Positions 1 through 8,572 of a stretch of DNA of 64,000 bases are shown one piece after another. A program made the position numbers and the translations under genes. Under the pieces are notes generated by a model. That model saw only the letters and a program-made list of their open reading frames with translations. It searched no databases and was not told the origin of the DNA. Source of the stretch: Ruminococcaceae bacterium UBA1417 (GTDB lineage Bacteria > Bacillota > Clostridia > Oscillospirales > Acutalibacteraceae); assembly GCA_002305575.1 (NCBI GenBank), contig DBPP01000002.1:12230-76229 (forward strand), read 5' to 3'. Position 1 is the stretch's first letter; every line of letters begins with the position of its first letter.

Positions 1-3
1 GTT

Positions 4-996
4 TTACAGGTCGAGCTTTTCGAGGAGCAGCTGCGTTTCGCGATCGACGCGGCCGTAATCGACGTAGGGGTGGTAGAGCGATTCGATGGCGTCATGCGCG
101 CGCTTGCACAACCGCAGTGATTCTACGGCGCGTGCGGTGAGCAGATCCGCCTCATGCAACGCAAAGGCCACGAAGTCCGGGATGGAGCTGTGCAGGAATT
201 CGTTCAGCGTGTCATGCGTGTCGTCTACAGCGCACAACATCGTGCCGCTTTCCGGCAGATAGACACACTGGGGCAGTTCCGGGGTGAGAAAATCGGGGAA
301 AATTTCAGCCCGCGTGCCTTTGGCCATCACCATGGCCTCGCGCAGCAGTATGGCGCCGAGAATGCCGGGCAGGAACACCGTGTTTTCCGCCTCAAGCGTT
401 TCCCGCAGATCGGTGACGCCGTTCGGCGTTGGGGAGCGCAGAAAGAGCGTCCGCGCGCAGCCCGGCTCGGAGAAGGAGAAGCTGTCGCGCAGGAAAGTGC
501 GCATCATCGGCAGATCGGCGCACTTTTCGGCGTCGGCCACGGCGCGGCGCCGCAGTGTACCCGCCGCGCTGAGACAGGCAAACGCCGCACCGTAATGCGC
601 GCGGTTTTCGTCGAACAGAAGCTGTAATTCGCCGCGCCGCCGCGCGAAAGCCTCGCGGTGCAGGAAATGTCCGAGATTCAGAATCTCGCCTTCGATGCCG
701 GGAATGTCGGGGTCGAGCATGTGCGGGGCGGTGCCGTCCAGAAGTACAATTCCTCTTTGCGGGATACGTACGGCGTCGAGGCTTTCGGGGTCGCTGGCGC
801 AGCGGAATTCTTCCACACAAAATCCGTTTGCCCGTGCGAGACACGATACCTTCTTCATCAGGGTATTTTTGCCGACGCCCGGGCCGCCCTTCAAAATGTA
901 GGTGTAGTGCGGTTTATCCCACGGCGGCACAATACTTTCAAAATGGCCGATGAAACCGCGTCCTGTGTTGGCGCCGGGAAAATACTTTTTGGTCAT
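4..996 (-). CDS. P-loop ATPase, PRK06851-like, with altered Walker A
   Basis: This is a soluble 330-residue nucleotide-binding protein of unknown role. The N-terminal Walker A motif, about residues 37-45, reads GGPGVGKNT, so Asn replaces the usual first Ser/Thr. The DGTAPHMLDPDIPG motif near residue 87 is the signature of a Firmicutes ATPase family annotated as PRK06851. That family normally carries a second P-loop in its C-terminal half. Here the equivalent stretch (SPTPNGVTDL) has no GK, so the second site looks lost. The start has an AAAGGA ribosome binding site. The function is not known, and nucleotide binding is inferred from the first motif only. Confidence 0.75.
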   Translation of the reverse strand: MTKKYFPGANTGRGFIGHFESIVPPWDKPHYTYILKGGPGVGKNTLMKKVSCLARANGFCVEEFRCASDPESLDAVRIPQRGIVLLDGTAPHMLDPDIPGIEGEILNLGHFLHREAFARRRGELQLLFDENRAHYGAAFACLSAAGTLRRRAVADAEKCADLPMMRTFLRDSFSFSEPGCARTLFLRSPTPNGVTDLRETLEAENTVFLPGILGAILLREAMVMAKGTRAEIFPDFLTPELPQCVYLPESGTMLCAVDDTHDTLNEFLHSSIPDFVAFALHEADLLTARAVESLRLCKRAHDAIESLYHPYVDYGRVDRETQLLLEKLDL

Positions 997-1136
997 AGGC
1001 TATCCGTCCTTTCTGCGTATTCAAAACAATATATGCGGTTGGATGCGCCGCAATGATACACGGTTTCTGCCGTTTTAGGCGGAAAACCCGTCCGTTTCTG
1101 TCAGAATTTTCTACACTTTTCGCCGGATGGCCCGTA

Positions 1137-1165
1137 TTGAATTGTTTTGCCGGGTGTGTTATGAT
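1137..1165 (+). promoter_or_regulatory. sigma-A promoter for the activase operon
   Basis: A -35 box TTGAAT (1137-1142) and a -10 box TATGAT (1160-1165) are separated by exactly 17 nt. They lie about 105 nt before the activase start codon, in the right orientation. Confidence 0.7.
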
Positions 1166-1276
1166 AATACAAATTAGATGGATCGCCGCTTAGGCGCTGC
1201 GTGCGCAGGCTGCGGCGAGGGAAATGCATGGATTCCCAATCGGCGCGTCGCGCGCCGTGGAAAGGATGGGTTACGA

Positions 1277-4219
1277 ATGAGAGTCGGACTGGACGTCGGT
1301 TCGACGACACTCAAGTGTGTCGTTTTGAACGATCAGAATGAAATTCTGTTTTCCAAATATGAGCGCCATCTTTCGCGTATTGTGGAGAAATCTGTCGAAA
1401 TGCTGCGCGAGGTGGAGACGCAATTTCCGGATGCGAAGGTGATGCTCAGCATTTCCGGTTCAGCGGGCATGGGGCTTGCAGAGCGCAGCAACATCCCGTT
1501 TGTGCAGGAGGTGTATGCCACGCGCATCGCGGTCAATCGGCTTGTGCCGGGAACGGATGTGGTCATTGAGCTCGGCGGTGAGGATGCGAAAATCCTCTTT
1601 TTAACGGATGGCAACAACGCTTCGGGCCTCGAGGTGCGCATGAACGGTTCGTGCGCCGGCGGCACGGGCGCGTTCATCGACCAGATGGCCACGCTGCTCA
1701 ATATCACGCCGGATACGCTGAATACGCTTGCGAAAGAGCATGAGAAGATTTACACGATCGCTTCGCGCTGCGGTGTTTTTGCGAAGAGCGATATTCAGCC
1801 GCTTCTGAATCAGGGCGCGCTGAAAAAAGACGTCGCCGCGAGCATTCTCTACGCGGTCGTCAACCAGACGGTCGCTGGTCTTGCGCAGGGCCGTGAGATC
1901 GCGGGCAAAGTCGTTTATCTCGGCGGCCCGATGACCTTCCTCTCCGAGCTGCGCGCCGCTTTTGATGATACGCTCGGCATCACCGGCATTTGCCCGGAAA
2001 ATTCTCTGTATTTTGTCGCGCTCGGCGCGGCCTTTGCGGCGGACGGCGAACCGGTGCCGCTCAAGATGCTGATCAACAGCATTGCCCATTATACGGCGAA
2101 AGAGGAATACCGCGCCTGTCCGCCGTTGTTTGAGGACAAGGCGGCGTACGAGGCGTTTACGAAGCGCCACAACCAGGCGGGTGTGGCCGTTCGCGACGGT
2201 ATCCGGGACGGCGAGCCGGTGTTCATCGGCATCGACGCCGGTTCCACGACGGTCAAGGCCGTTGTGGCGGATATGGACGGCAGCATCGTCTGCACGCGGT
2301 ATATGTCGAACAGCGGCAATCCCGTTCCGCTGATCCGAGAATTTCTCCAGGAGGTCTACAGCCGCTTCCCGCAGGCGAAGATCTGTGCCGCCGCAGCCAC
2401 CGGCTATGGCGAAGACATCATCCGAAACGCGTTTTCCGTGGACTACGGCATCGTGGAAACGATGGCCCACTTCTACGCGGCGCGCGCGTTTAACCCGAAG
2501 GTCGATTTCATCATCGATATCGGCGGGCAGGACATCAAGTGCTTTAAAATCGGCAACGGCGTCATCGACGATATTTTCCTCAACGAGGCGTGTTCTTCGG
2601 GCTGCGGTTCGTTTCTGCAGACCTTTGCCGGCGCGCTCGGCTATACGATCGAGGATTTTGCAAAGCTGGGTCTGTTTGCCGACCGTCCGGTCGATCTCGG
2701 CTCGCGCTGCACGGTGTTTATGAATTCCTCGGTCAAGCAGGCGCAGAAGGACGGCGCGACGGTGGAGAACATCTCGGCCGGCCTTTCGATCAGCGTCGTC
2801 AAAAACGCGCTGTACAAGGTGATCCGTGCGGTCGATTCCTCGGCCATCGGCAAGGAGATCGTCGTGCAGGGCGGCACATTCCTGAACGATGCGGTGCTCC
2901 GCGCCTTTGAGCAGGAGATCGGGCACGATGTAATCCGCCCGACGATTGCGGGACTGATGGGCGCTTACGGCGCAGCGCTGTATGCGCGTGAGAAAACGCT
3001 GGCCAAGGGCGGCGAATTGCCCACGTCCACGCTGCTTTCGGCTGAGGCGCTTGACGAATTTACGCACAGCGTCAAGGCGATCACCTGCCATGGCTGTTCG
3101 AACAACTGCAAGCTGACCGTCAACACGTTCTCCGGCGGCCGCAAATTCATCAGCGGCAACCGCTGCGAAAAGCCGGTCACGGGTGTGAAGTCCACGGAGA
3201 CGCAGTACAATATGTTTGAAGAAAAGCGGAAGCTTCTGGCCCGCTATACATATCAAGATAACGGCAAGCCCGTCATCGGCATCCCGATGGGACTCAATAT
3301 GTACGAGCTTTTGCCGTTCTGGTACAAATTTTTCACGACGCTCGGCTACGATGTGCGGACCTCGCCGGCTTCAAACCGCGCGCTGTATCTCAAGGGGCAG
3401 CATACGATCCCGTCCGATACCGCGTGCTTCCCGGCAAAACTCATGCACGGCCATGTCGAGGCGCTCCTCGACAGCGGTGTGGACGCGATCTTCTACCCCT
3501 GCATGTCCTACAATGTGGATGAGGGACTCGGCGACAACCACTACAACTGCCCGGTTGTGGCCTATTATCCGGAGGTCATCTCCTCCAATATTCCGAAGCT
3601 CAAGGAGACCGTGTTCATCGGCGATTATGTGGGGATCCACCGCCGCCGCGATTTCCCGGGCAAGATGTATGAGATCTTGCGCCGCCACCTTTCGGGCGAT
3701 TTCACAAAACAGGATGTGAAAAGGGCGTCGGACGCGGCCTATGCCGAGTACGACCTCTACATGCGTGCCTGCCGCGCCATTGGCGACAAGTTCCTTAAAA
3801 TTGCGAAGGAGCAGAACAAGCCGGTCATTGTTCTGGCGGGGCGCCCATACCACATCGATCCCGAAATCAATCACGGCATCGACAGTTTGATCTGCGACTG
3901 CGGCGCGGTTGTCGTCACAGAAGACGCCGTTTCGAACCATGTGGAGAAATTCCCCACCGCTGTTTTGAACCAGTGGACTTACCACTCCCGGCTGTATGCG
4001 GCCGCGAAATTCGTGGTGGACCAGAACGATAAAATGCTGAACCTGATCCAGCTCGTTTCCTTCGGTTGCGGCGTGGATGCGATCACGACCGACGAGGTGC
4101 GCGCCATTTTGCACCAGGGCGGCAAGATCTACACGCAGCTCAAAATCGACGAAATTACAAACCTCGGGGCGGTACGCATTCGCCTGCGCAGCCTGTTTGC
4201 CGCGCTCGATCTGCTGTAA
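1277..4219 (+). CDS. 2-hydroxyacyl-CoA dehydratase activase-like protein (tandem BadF/BcrA ATPase domains plus DUF2229)
   Basis: The 980-residue protein has two ASKHA-type BadF/BadG/BcrA/BcrD ATPase domains (about residues 1-260 and 320-600) and a DUF2229-type C-terminal region. Each ATPase domain starts with a GLDVGSTT/GIDAGSTT phosphate loop. Each also carries the Cys pair that ligates the bridging [4Fe-4S] cluster in known activators (SCAGGTG with SRCGVF, and ACSSGCG with SRCTVF). A further CHGCSNNC cluster motif follows near residue 640. Known activators hydrolyse ATP to inject a low-potential electron into a dehydratase. I chose ATG 1277 because AAAGGATGG precedes it and the domain begins there, not at the in-frame ATG 33 codons upstream. 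It is co-transcribed with the next gene. Confidence 0.88.
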   Translation: MRVGLDVGSTTLKCVVLNDQNEILFSKYERHLSRIVEKSVEMLREVETQFPDAKVMLSISGSAGMGLAERSNIPFVQEVYATRIAVNRLVPGTDVVIELGGEDAKILFLTDGNNASGLEVRMNGSCAGGTGAFIDQMATLLNITPDTLNTLAKEHEKIYTIASRCGVFAKSDIQPLLNQGALKKDVAASILYAVVNQTVAGLAQGREIAGKVVYLGGPMTFLSELRAAFDDTLGITGICPENSLYFVALGAAFAADGEPVPLKMLINSIAHYTAKEEYRACPPLFEDKAAYEAFTKRHNQAGVAVRDGIRDGEPVFIGIDAGSTTVKAVVADMDGSIVCTRYMSNSGNPVPLIREFLQEVYSRFPQAKICAAAATGYGEDIIRNAFSVDYGIVETMAHFYAARAFNPKVDFIIDIGGQDIKCFKIGNGVIDDIFLNEACSSGCGSFLQTFAGALGYTIEDFAKLGLFADRPVDLGSRCTVFMNSSVKQAQKDGATVENISAGLSISVVKNALYKVIRAVDSSAIGKEIVVQGGTFLNDAVLRAFEQEIGHDVIRPTIAGLMGAYGAALYAREKTLAKGGELPTSTLLSAEALDEFTHSVKAITCHGCSNNCKLTVNTFSGGRKFISGNRCEKPVTGVKSTETQYNMFEEKRKLLARYTYQDNGKPVIGIPMGLNMYELLPFWYKFFTTLGYDVRTSPASNRALYLKGQHTIPSDTACFPAKLMHGHVEALLDSGVDAIFYPCMSYNVDEGLGDNHYNCPVVAYYPEVISSNIPKLKETVFIGDYVGIHRRRDFPGKMYEILRRHLSGDFTKQDVKRASDAAYAEYDLYMRACRAIGDKFLKIAKEQNKPVIVLAGRPYHIDPEINHGIDSLICDCGAVVVTEDAVSNHVEKFPTAVLNQWTYHSRLYAAAKFVVDQNDKMLNLIQLVSFGCGVDAITTDEVRAILHQGGKIYTQLKIDEITNLGAVRIRLRSLFAALDLL

Positions 4220-4251
4220 AGCGGGCCTGCGGGGAAAGGAAGGTATGATTT

Positions 4252-5526
4252 ATGGACGCAACGAAACGCGTTGAATTTACAAAAGAAATGAAGAAGGATT
4301 ACACGATCCTTGCGCCGAATATGCTGCCGATCCACTTCAAGCTGTTTGAAAATCTGTTTAAGGCGTACGGCTACAACGTGGAGATTTTGCAGACGCGCGG
4401 CCGGCAGATTGTGGACGAAGGCCTCAAATACGTGCACAACGATACGTGTTACCCGGCGCTGCTTACCATCGGCCAGATGATGGACGCGCTGCACAGCGGC
4501 AAGTATGATCTCAACAAGACGGCGTTGATCATCACACAGACGGGCGGCGGCTGCCGCGCTTCGAACTACATCCACCTGCTGCGTAAGGCGCTGGCCAAAG
4601 ACGGCCTTTCGCACATCCCGGTTATTTCGCTGAACCTCTCGGGCCTTGAGAAAAACAGCGGCTTTAAGCTGACGCTGCCGATGATCCGCAAGGCGCTCGC
4701 CGTGCTGGCATACGGCGATCTTCTGATGCTGATGCACAACCAGACGCGCCCCTACGAGCAGGAGGCGGGCGCGAGCCAGTCGCTTGTCGACCACTGGACG
4801 GAAAAGCTGACCGCGATGTTTGCGGAGGATAAGGGCTATGCCGCCAAGGAGATGGAGCGCTACCTGCCGCAGATCGCCGAGGATTTCGCCCGCGTGCCGA
4901 TTACCGGAGAAAAAAAGGTGCGCGTCGGTGTGGTCGGCGAAATCTACGTCAAATATTCGCCGATCGGCAACAACGATCTCGAGGAGTTCCTGTTCTCGCA
5001 GGGCTGCGAGACGATGGTGCCGGGCGTGCTCGGCTTCATGCTCTTCAAGGTAGACAACCGCATGGAGGACATCAAGCTGTACGGCGGCAGCCGCGCCAAG
5101 TTTGAGGTCGTCAAGATCATGTTTGACTACCTCGTCGGCATTGAACGCCACGTGATCCACGCGGTGGAGCATGCCAATACGGTTTCGAACCGCTTTACGG
5201 TGCCCTCGGCGTATGCGCATCTCAAGAAGCTGATCGACGGCGTCATCGGCTACGGCTGCAAGATGGGCGAGGGCTGGCTGCTGACTGCCGAGATGATGGA
5301 GCTGATCGAAAGCGGCTACCCGAATATCATCTGCGCGCAGCCGTTTGGCTGCCTGCCGAACCACATCGTCGGCAAGGGAATGATCCGCAACCTCAAAAAC
5401 CTGTATCCGAAGTCGAACATCGTCCCGATCGACTACGATCCGGGCGCGACGAAGGTCAACCAGGAAAACCGCATCAAGCTGATGCTTGCCGTCGCCAAGG
5501 AAAACATGGAGACGGCAGAGGCGTGA
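4252..5526 (+). CDS. 2-hydroxyacyl-CoA dehydratase-like subunit (activase partner)
   Basis: The 424-residue cytosolic protein resembles the C-terminal part of giant YjiL-like activase/dehydratase proteins. It has conserved Cys residues at NDTCYPA and GGGCRASNY that could ligate an Fe-S cluster, and an Ile/Val-rich core typical of the HgdB family. It starts 32 nt after the activase stop, with a GGAAAGGAAGG ribosome binding site. Together the two genes look like the split form of one roughly 1400-residue protein found in many Clostridia. The substrate is not known for these YjiL-type proteins, and nothing here identifies it. Confidence 0.78.
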   Translation: MDATKRVEFTKEMKKDYTILAPNMLPIHFKLFENLFKAYGYNVEILQTRGRQIVDEGLKYVHNDTCYPALLTIGQMMDALHSGKYDLNKTALIITQTGGGCRASNYIHLLRKALAKDGLSHIPVISLNLSGLEKNSGFKLTLPMIRKALAVLAYGDLLMLMHNQTRPYEQEAGASQSLVDHWTEKLTAMFAEDKGYAAKEMERYLPQIAEDFARVPITGEKKVRVGVVGEIYVKYSPIGNNDLEEFLFSQGCETMVPGVLGFMLFKVDNRMEDIKLYGGSRAKFEVVKIMFDYLVGIERHVIHAVEHANTVSNRFTVPSAYAHLKKLIDGVIGYGCKMGEGWLLTAEMMELIESGYPNIICAQPFGCLPNHIVGKGMIRNLKNLYPKSNIVPIDYDPGATKVNQENRIKLMLAVAKENMETAEA

Positions 5527-5565
5527 TTTTTCCGCTTCTGTGCACAATCGATTCCGTGTATGAGG

Positions 5566-5597
5566 GGGCCGCAGCCATTTTTGGCTGCGGCCCTTTT
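5566..5597 (+). terminator. intrinsic terminator of the activase operon
   Basis: An 11-bp GC-rich stem (GGGCCGCAGCC with GGCTGCGGCCC) closes a 6-nt loop and is followed by TTTT, 39 nt after the stop codon. Confidence 0.85.
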
Positions 5598-5839
5598 GCA
5601 CGGCGCCGTGATGCCGCTGGCTGCGGTGTGGTGCTCTGGCTGTACCTGCCTGTGGTGGCCGCCGCGCGATTCGCAGAGCTGGCCGACGGAGAAAGGGAAG
5701 AAACCGCAGCCATTCTGCTGGGCCTCGAATCTCTGCACATGTGAAAAGCCCGCCGGAGGGATCCCTCCTTGGCGGGCTTTGTCGTCGGTATTGGACGTCC
5801 GGCGCAATCTTACTTTACGAATCGATAGTTTGCCGGCGT
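5598..5839. other. gene-free stretch between convergent operons
   Basis: No supported coding sequence is seen here. The short open frames show no ribosome binding site and no family features. The stretch contains only the hairpin at 5745-5780. Confidence 0.6.
5745..5780 (-). terminator. terminator-like hairpin downstream of the Gx transporter gene
   Basis: A 10-bp stem (AAAGCCCGCC with GGCGGGCTTT) encloses a smaller palindrome GGAGGGATCCCTCC. Read on the minus strand, the stem ends in GGCGGGCTTTTC, about 60 nt past the stop codon. The T-run is short, so it may act in both directions. Confidence 0.55.
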
Positions 5840-6346
5840 TTAAAAATCTGTTAGATGTAGTTTTTCGAGTACCGGCAAAAGCAGTTGCAAGAGCAGGCCG
5901 GTACACAGTCCACACAGGACGGAGAGCAACAGCATGGCAGGCACGTAGAACAGCGCGGCGCGACCGGTCAACGCCAGCGCGACACAAAGCTGCGCAGCGT
6001 TGTGTGCGAGTGCGCCGCATATGCCGGTGAAGAGCAGAGAAAGCCGCGTTTTTTTCCAGACAAGCCACATGGCGAGCGTACTTGCAAGGCCGCCGCACAG
6101 GCTCATCAGGCCCGGAGTGACCCCCCGTGTCAGAAAGGCGAACCCGCCCTTGAGGAGCGCAACGGCGAGTGCATACGGCAGGCCGAGCGATCCGGCCGCG
6201 AACATTGTCACGATATTTGAAAGGCCGGGCTTGGCGCCGGGTGGCAGGCCGGGAATCGGTGGCAACAGCCCCTCGAGCAGTGCAAGGACGAGCGCCAGCG
6301 CGCCAAGCAGGCCGCAAACAGCAACTTTTTTCGATTTTTTGCGCAT
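5840..6346 (-). CDS. Gx transporter family membrane protein (EetB/heptaprenyl-synthase component I-like)
   Basis: The 168-residue integral membrane protein has about five hydrophobic segments and Gly-rich turns (GLLPPIPGLPPGAKPGLSN, residues 27-45), typical of the small Gx transporters (ECF S-component-like fold). Family members are encoded beside NusG-domain-II proteins, ApbE and quinone genes in extracellular electron-transfer loci of Listeria and Enterococcus. The upstream ATG at 6367 was rejected because AAAGGAGG sits 6 nt before ATG 6346. It is the last gene of a four-gene minus-strand cluster. The transported substrate is unknown. Confidence 0.8.
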   Translation of the reverse strand: MRKKSKKVAVCGLLGALALVLALLEGLLPPIPGLPPGAKPGLSNIVTMFAAGSLGLPYALAVALLKGGFAFLTRGVTPGLMSLCGGLASTLAMWLVWKKTRLSLLFTGICGALAHNAAQLCVALALTGRAALFYVPAMLLLSVLCGLCTGLLLQLLLPVLEKLHLTDF

Positions 6347-6380
6347 GAACGGCCTCCTTTTTCGCATAATGCTGCGCCCG

Positions 6381-6746
6381 TCATCCGGTGATGGCGTCTA
6401 CGCCGCCCTCGCCTGTGATGCGCAAACTCACGCGCTGAGGCAGACACACGGCGGATTCGCCCGCCCGGCTGCACAGGCCGGCTTTCACGCAAATCTGATC
6501 CGGGCAGGGGCTCGAGACAAACCATGCGCCGTTGGGACCGATTTCAATAACCGTGCCGTTCACCTCAAGCGTCTCCGGTTCAGACAGCGTTGTGAAATCG
6601 ATGCGGTAAACGGTTTTGCCGTCCTGCTCGATGACAACCGTGCCGCCGGCCGGCCGCGCAAAGCTCCAAAGGTACAGCCCAATGGCCACAGCCAGCAAGG
6701 CAGCTGCGCAGAGAATTTCCCGCAGGGTGATGCGCCGCCGCTCCAT
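6381..6746 (-). CDS. NusG domain II-containing protein, membrane-anchored
   Basis: The 121-residue protein has one N-terminal membrane helix (about residues 10-28), then an extracytoplasmic NusG_II beta-domain (VVIEQDGKTVYRIDF... to the C-terminus). The motif SSPCPDQICVKAG, with paired Cys and the later CSRAG/CLP Cys residues, is a hallmark of this family. Members occur next to Gx transporters and ApbE. The start overlaps the preceding lipoprotein stop (TGATG), indicating translational coupling. The molecular role is unknown; a structural part in flavin or quinone redox systems is inferred from neighbours. Confidence 0.85.
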   Translation of the reverse strand: MERRRITLREILCAAALLAVAIGLYLWSFARPAGGTVVIEQDGKTVYRIDFTTLSEPETLEVNGTVIEIGPNGAWFVSSPCPDQICVKAGLCSRAGESAVCLPQRVSLRITGEGGVDAITG

Positions 6747-7315
6747 CAGAAGGTGGGGGGCACATCCTGCTCGGAGCCCTTGGCTGCAAATGTGAGCGAA
6801 CCGGATTCCAGCAGGTAAGTCAGCGCATCGCCTTGCGCGCCGGAAAGCGTGAGCTCGCCGTCCGCAAGACTGTAGGAAACGGAGCCGTTCATCGCGGCCG
6901 GCTCGAAGCTGTCGCTTGTGAGCGCAAAGGTCAGCGTTTGGCCGTCGGCCGTGTAGGTGCCCGTACCCTGGTAGGCCGCCTCGCTCAGGTACCAGCCGGC
7001 CATATAGGTCATGGTGCCGTCTGCGTTGAAGGTCAGCTCAAAGACAAAATATTCGATGCCACTCGTCGGAGCGTAGGCGATCCAGGTGCAGCCCTGCAAA
7101 GCTTCCGCGGGCGAAGGTGTGGCGGTCGGTTCCGCGGTTGGCGTGGGGGATGCGATAGGGGAGGCTGTCGGCTCTGCGGTGGCCGTCGCTTGCGCTGTGG
7201 GCGTTGGGGTCGGCGTGGCGGCGGGCTTTGTTTCAACCGCGGCCAGAAGCGTGCAACCGCTGCACGAGAACAAAATCGTCAGGCTGCACAGCAGCGCTGC
7301 AATGCGTTTTTTCAT
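6746..7315 (-). CDS. putative lipoprotein with Pro/Thr/Ala-rich linker
   Basis: The 189-residue precursor has a signal peptide with a lipobox ending at Cys21 (SCSGC). A low-complexity linker of Thr-Pro/Ala repeats follows (about residues 32-70), then a compact beta-rich domain (CTWIAYAP... to the end). The predicted location is the outer face of the membrane. No flavinylation motif (S/T-G-A-T/S) is present, so it is not an obvious ApbE substrate. It lies between apbE and the NusG_II gene in one transcription unit. The family was not recognised. Confidence 0.7.
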   Translation of the reverse strand: MKKRIAALLCSLTILFSCSGCTLLAAVETKPAATPTPTPTAQATATAEPTASPIASPTPTAEPTATPSPAEALQGCTWIAYAPTSGIEYFVFELTFNADGTMTYMAGWYLSEAAYQGTGTYTADGQTLTFALTSDSFEPAAMNGSVSYSLADGELTLSGAQGDALTYLLESGSLTFAAKGSEQDVPPTF

Positions 7316-7337
7316 GGGTACATTCCTCCTTATGTGG

Positions 7338-8423
7338 TTATGCCTGCGCCGCGAGCGTGTAGCCGGAAGCGGTCAGCGTGAAACGGTCTTGAAGGCCGTC
7401 GGTGATGGTGATGACGCCGGTTTCATCAATAAAAATTCCCTCGGCACCGTACGTCTCCAGCAGCGCCTGGCCCTCGTCGAGTCCGAGCACAAAGCAGGCG
7501 GTGGCCAGCGCATCGGACCGCGCGCCGCTGTCGCTCAGCACGGTGACGGAAATGAGCCCGCTATCCGCCGGATATCCGGTTGCGGGATCGAGCAGGTGGT
7601 GGTAGAGCGTGCCGTCCAGCGTGAAGGATTTCTCATAGCTGCCGGAGGTGGAGACAAAGCCGGATACAATGGTCAGCGTGCCGAGCGTTCCATCGGTGTT
7701 TGGGTCGCGCACGGCGATGTTCCAGTCCGCGCCGGACTCTTTCCGGCCGTACACGCCGACGCTGCCGCCGACCGAGACAATCGCCGCGTCGGCCCCGGTT
7801 TCCGCGTAGGCTTCTACGGCAACGTCGCATGCGGCGCCTTTTCCAATGGCGCCCAGATCCACGGCGTTGTTCAGGTTCTTGAGCGAGGCCGCACCCGTTT
7901 CCGTGTCCAGACGCAAAAATTCATAGCCGACATACGGCAGAAACGACGCGATCTGGTCACTGTCCGGCACGGTGTTGCGCTCGCTGTCAAAATCCCAGAG
8001 GCGGGAAATGGGTGCGATCGTCACGTCGAAAGCACCGCCGCTTTTTTCAGCGACGTCCTGTGCGATTTCGAGGATCTCCATTGTATCCGCACTCAGTTCG
8101 GTCCAGTCTTTCCCCGCTGCGCTGTTGAGCTTCTGAATGTCACTGCCCGACACGCGCCAGGAAATCTTGTTTTCCAGCGCCTGAACGGCATCGGCTGCCG
8201 TTACGGCCGCCGTCTCGCTGTTTTTCCCATACACGCTTTGCTGCACGTAGCTGCCCATGGCGTAGGTGGTCACCGTATACGGCTCCTCCGTACGGTCAAG
8301 CAGCGGGAACAGGGCGATAAGAATCACAAGCACCAGCAGTACGGCGCCGAGCAACAGCGCCAGCTTTTTGGCTTTCGGCTCGGGCAGATTCCGGAGCGTT
8401 GTTTTCACAGGTCTGGCTTTCAT
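7338..8423 (-). CDS. apbE: FAD:protein FMN transferase (ApbE), membrane-anchored
   Basis: ApbE covalently attaches FMN to Thr/Ser of extracytoplasmic or membrane redox proteins, using FAD and Mg2+. The 361-residue protein has an N-terminal membrane anchor (about residues 20-42) and no lipobox Cys. The catalytic domain shows the family motifs DLGAIGKG, SVGGS, STSGSYEK and HHLLDPATG, the metal- and FAD-binding positions. It is the first gene of the cluster, with a GAAAGGACGG ribosome binding site. No Rnf/Nqr subunit or flavinylation-motif protein is encoded in the window, so its target lies elsewhere. Confidence 0.93.
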   Translation of the reverse strand: MKARPVKTTLRNLPEPKAKKLALLLGAVLLVLVILIALFPLLDRTEEPYTVTTYAMGSYVQQSVYGKNSETAAVTAADAVQALENKISWRVSGSDIQKLNSAAGKDWTELSADTMEILEIAQDVAEKSGGAFDVTIAPISRLWDFDSERNTVPDSDQIASFLPYVGYEFLRLDTETGAASLKNLNNAVDLGAIGKGAACDVAVEAYAETGADAAIVSVGGSVGVYGRKESGADWNIAVRDPNTDGTLGTLTIVSGFVSTSGSYEKSFTLDGTLYHHLLDPATGYPADSGLISVTVLSDSGARSDALATACFVLGLDEGQALLETYGAEGIFIDETGVITITDGLQDRFTLTASGYTLAAQA

Positions 8424-8449
8424 CGGCTTTCCGTCCTTTCTTGCCTGTT

Positions 8450-8478
8450 ATTTTACCATAACCGGCTGTGAAAGTCCA
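8450..8478 (-). promoter_or_regulatory. promoter for the apbE cluster
   Basis: Read on the minus strand, TGGACT (8473-8478) and TAAAAT (8450-8455) are separated by 17 nt. The -10 box lies about 27 nt before the apbE start. Confidence 0.6.
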
Positions 8479-8572
8479 GCTATGGCTTTACAGGCAGGTC
8501 AAAACACGCTAAAATAAAAGCGGAACCCCGCACCCTTGATGCTGCGGGGAAAGATGGGAGGAGGAGACGGAT

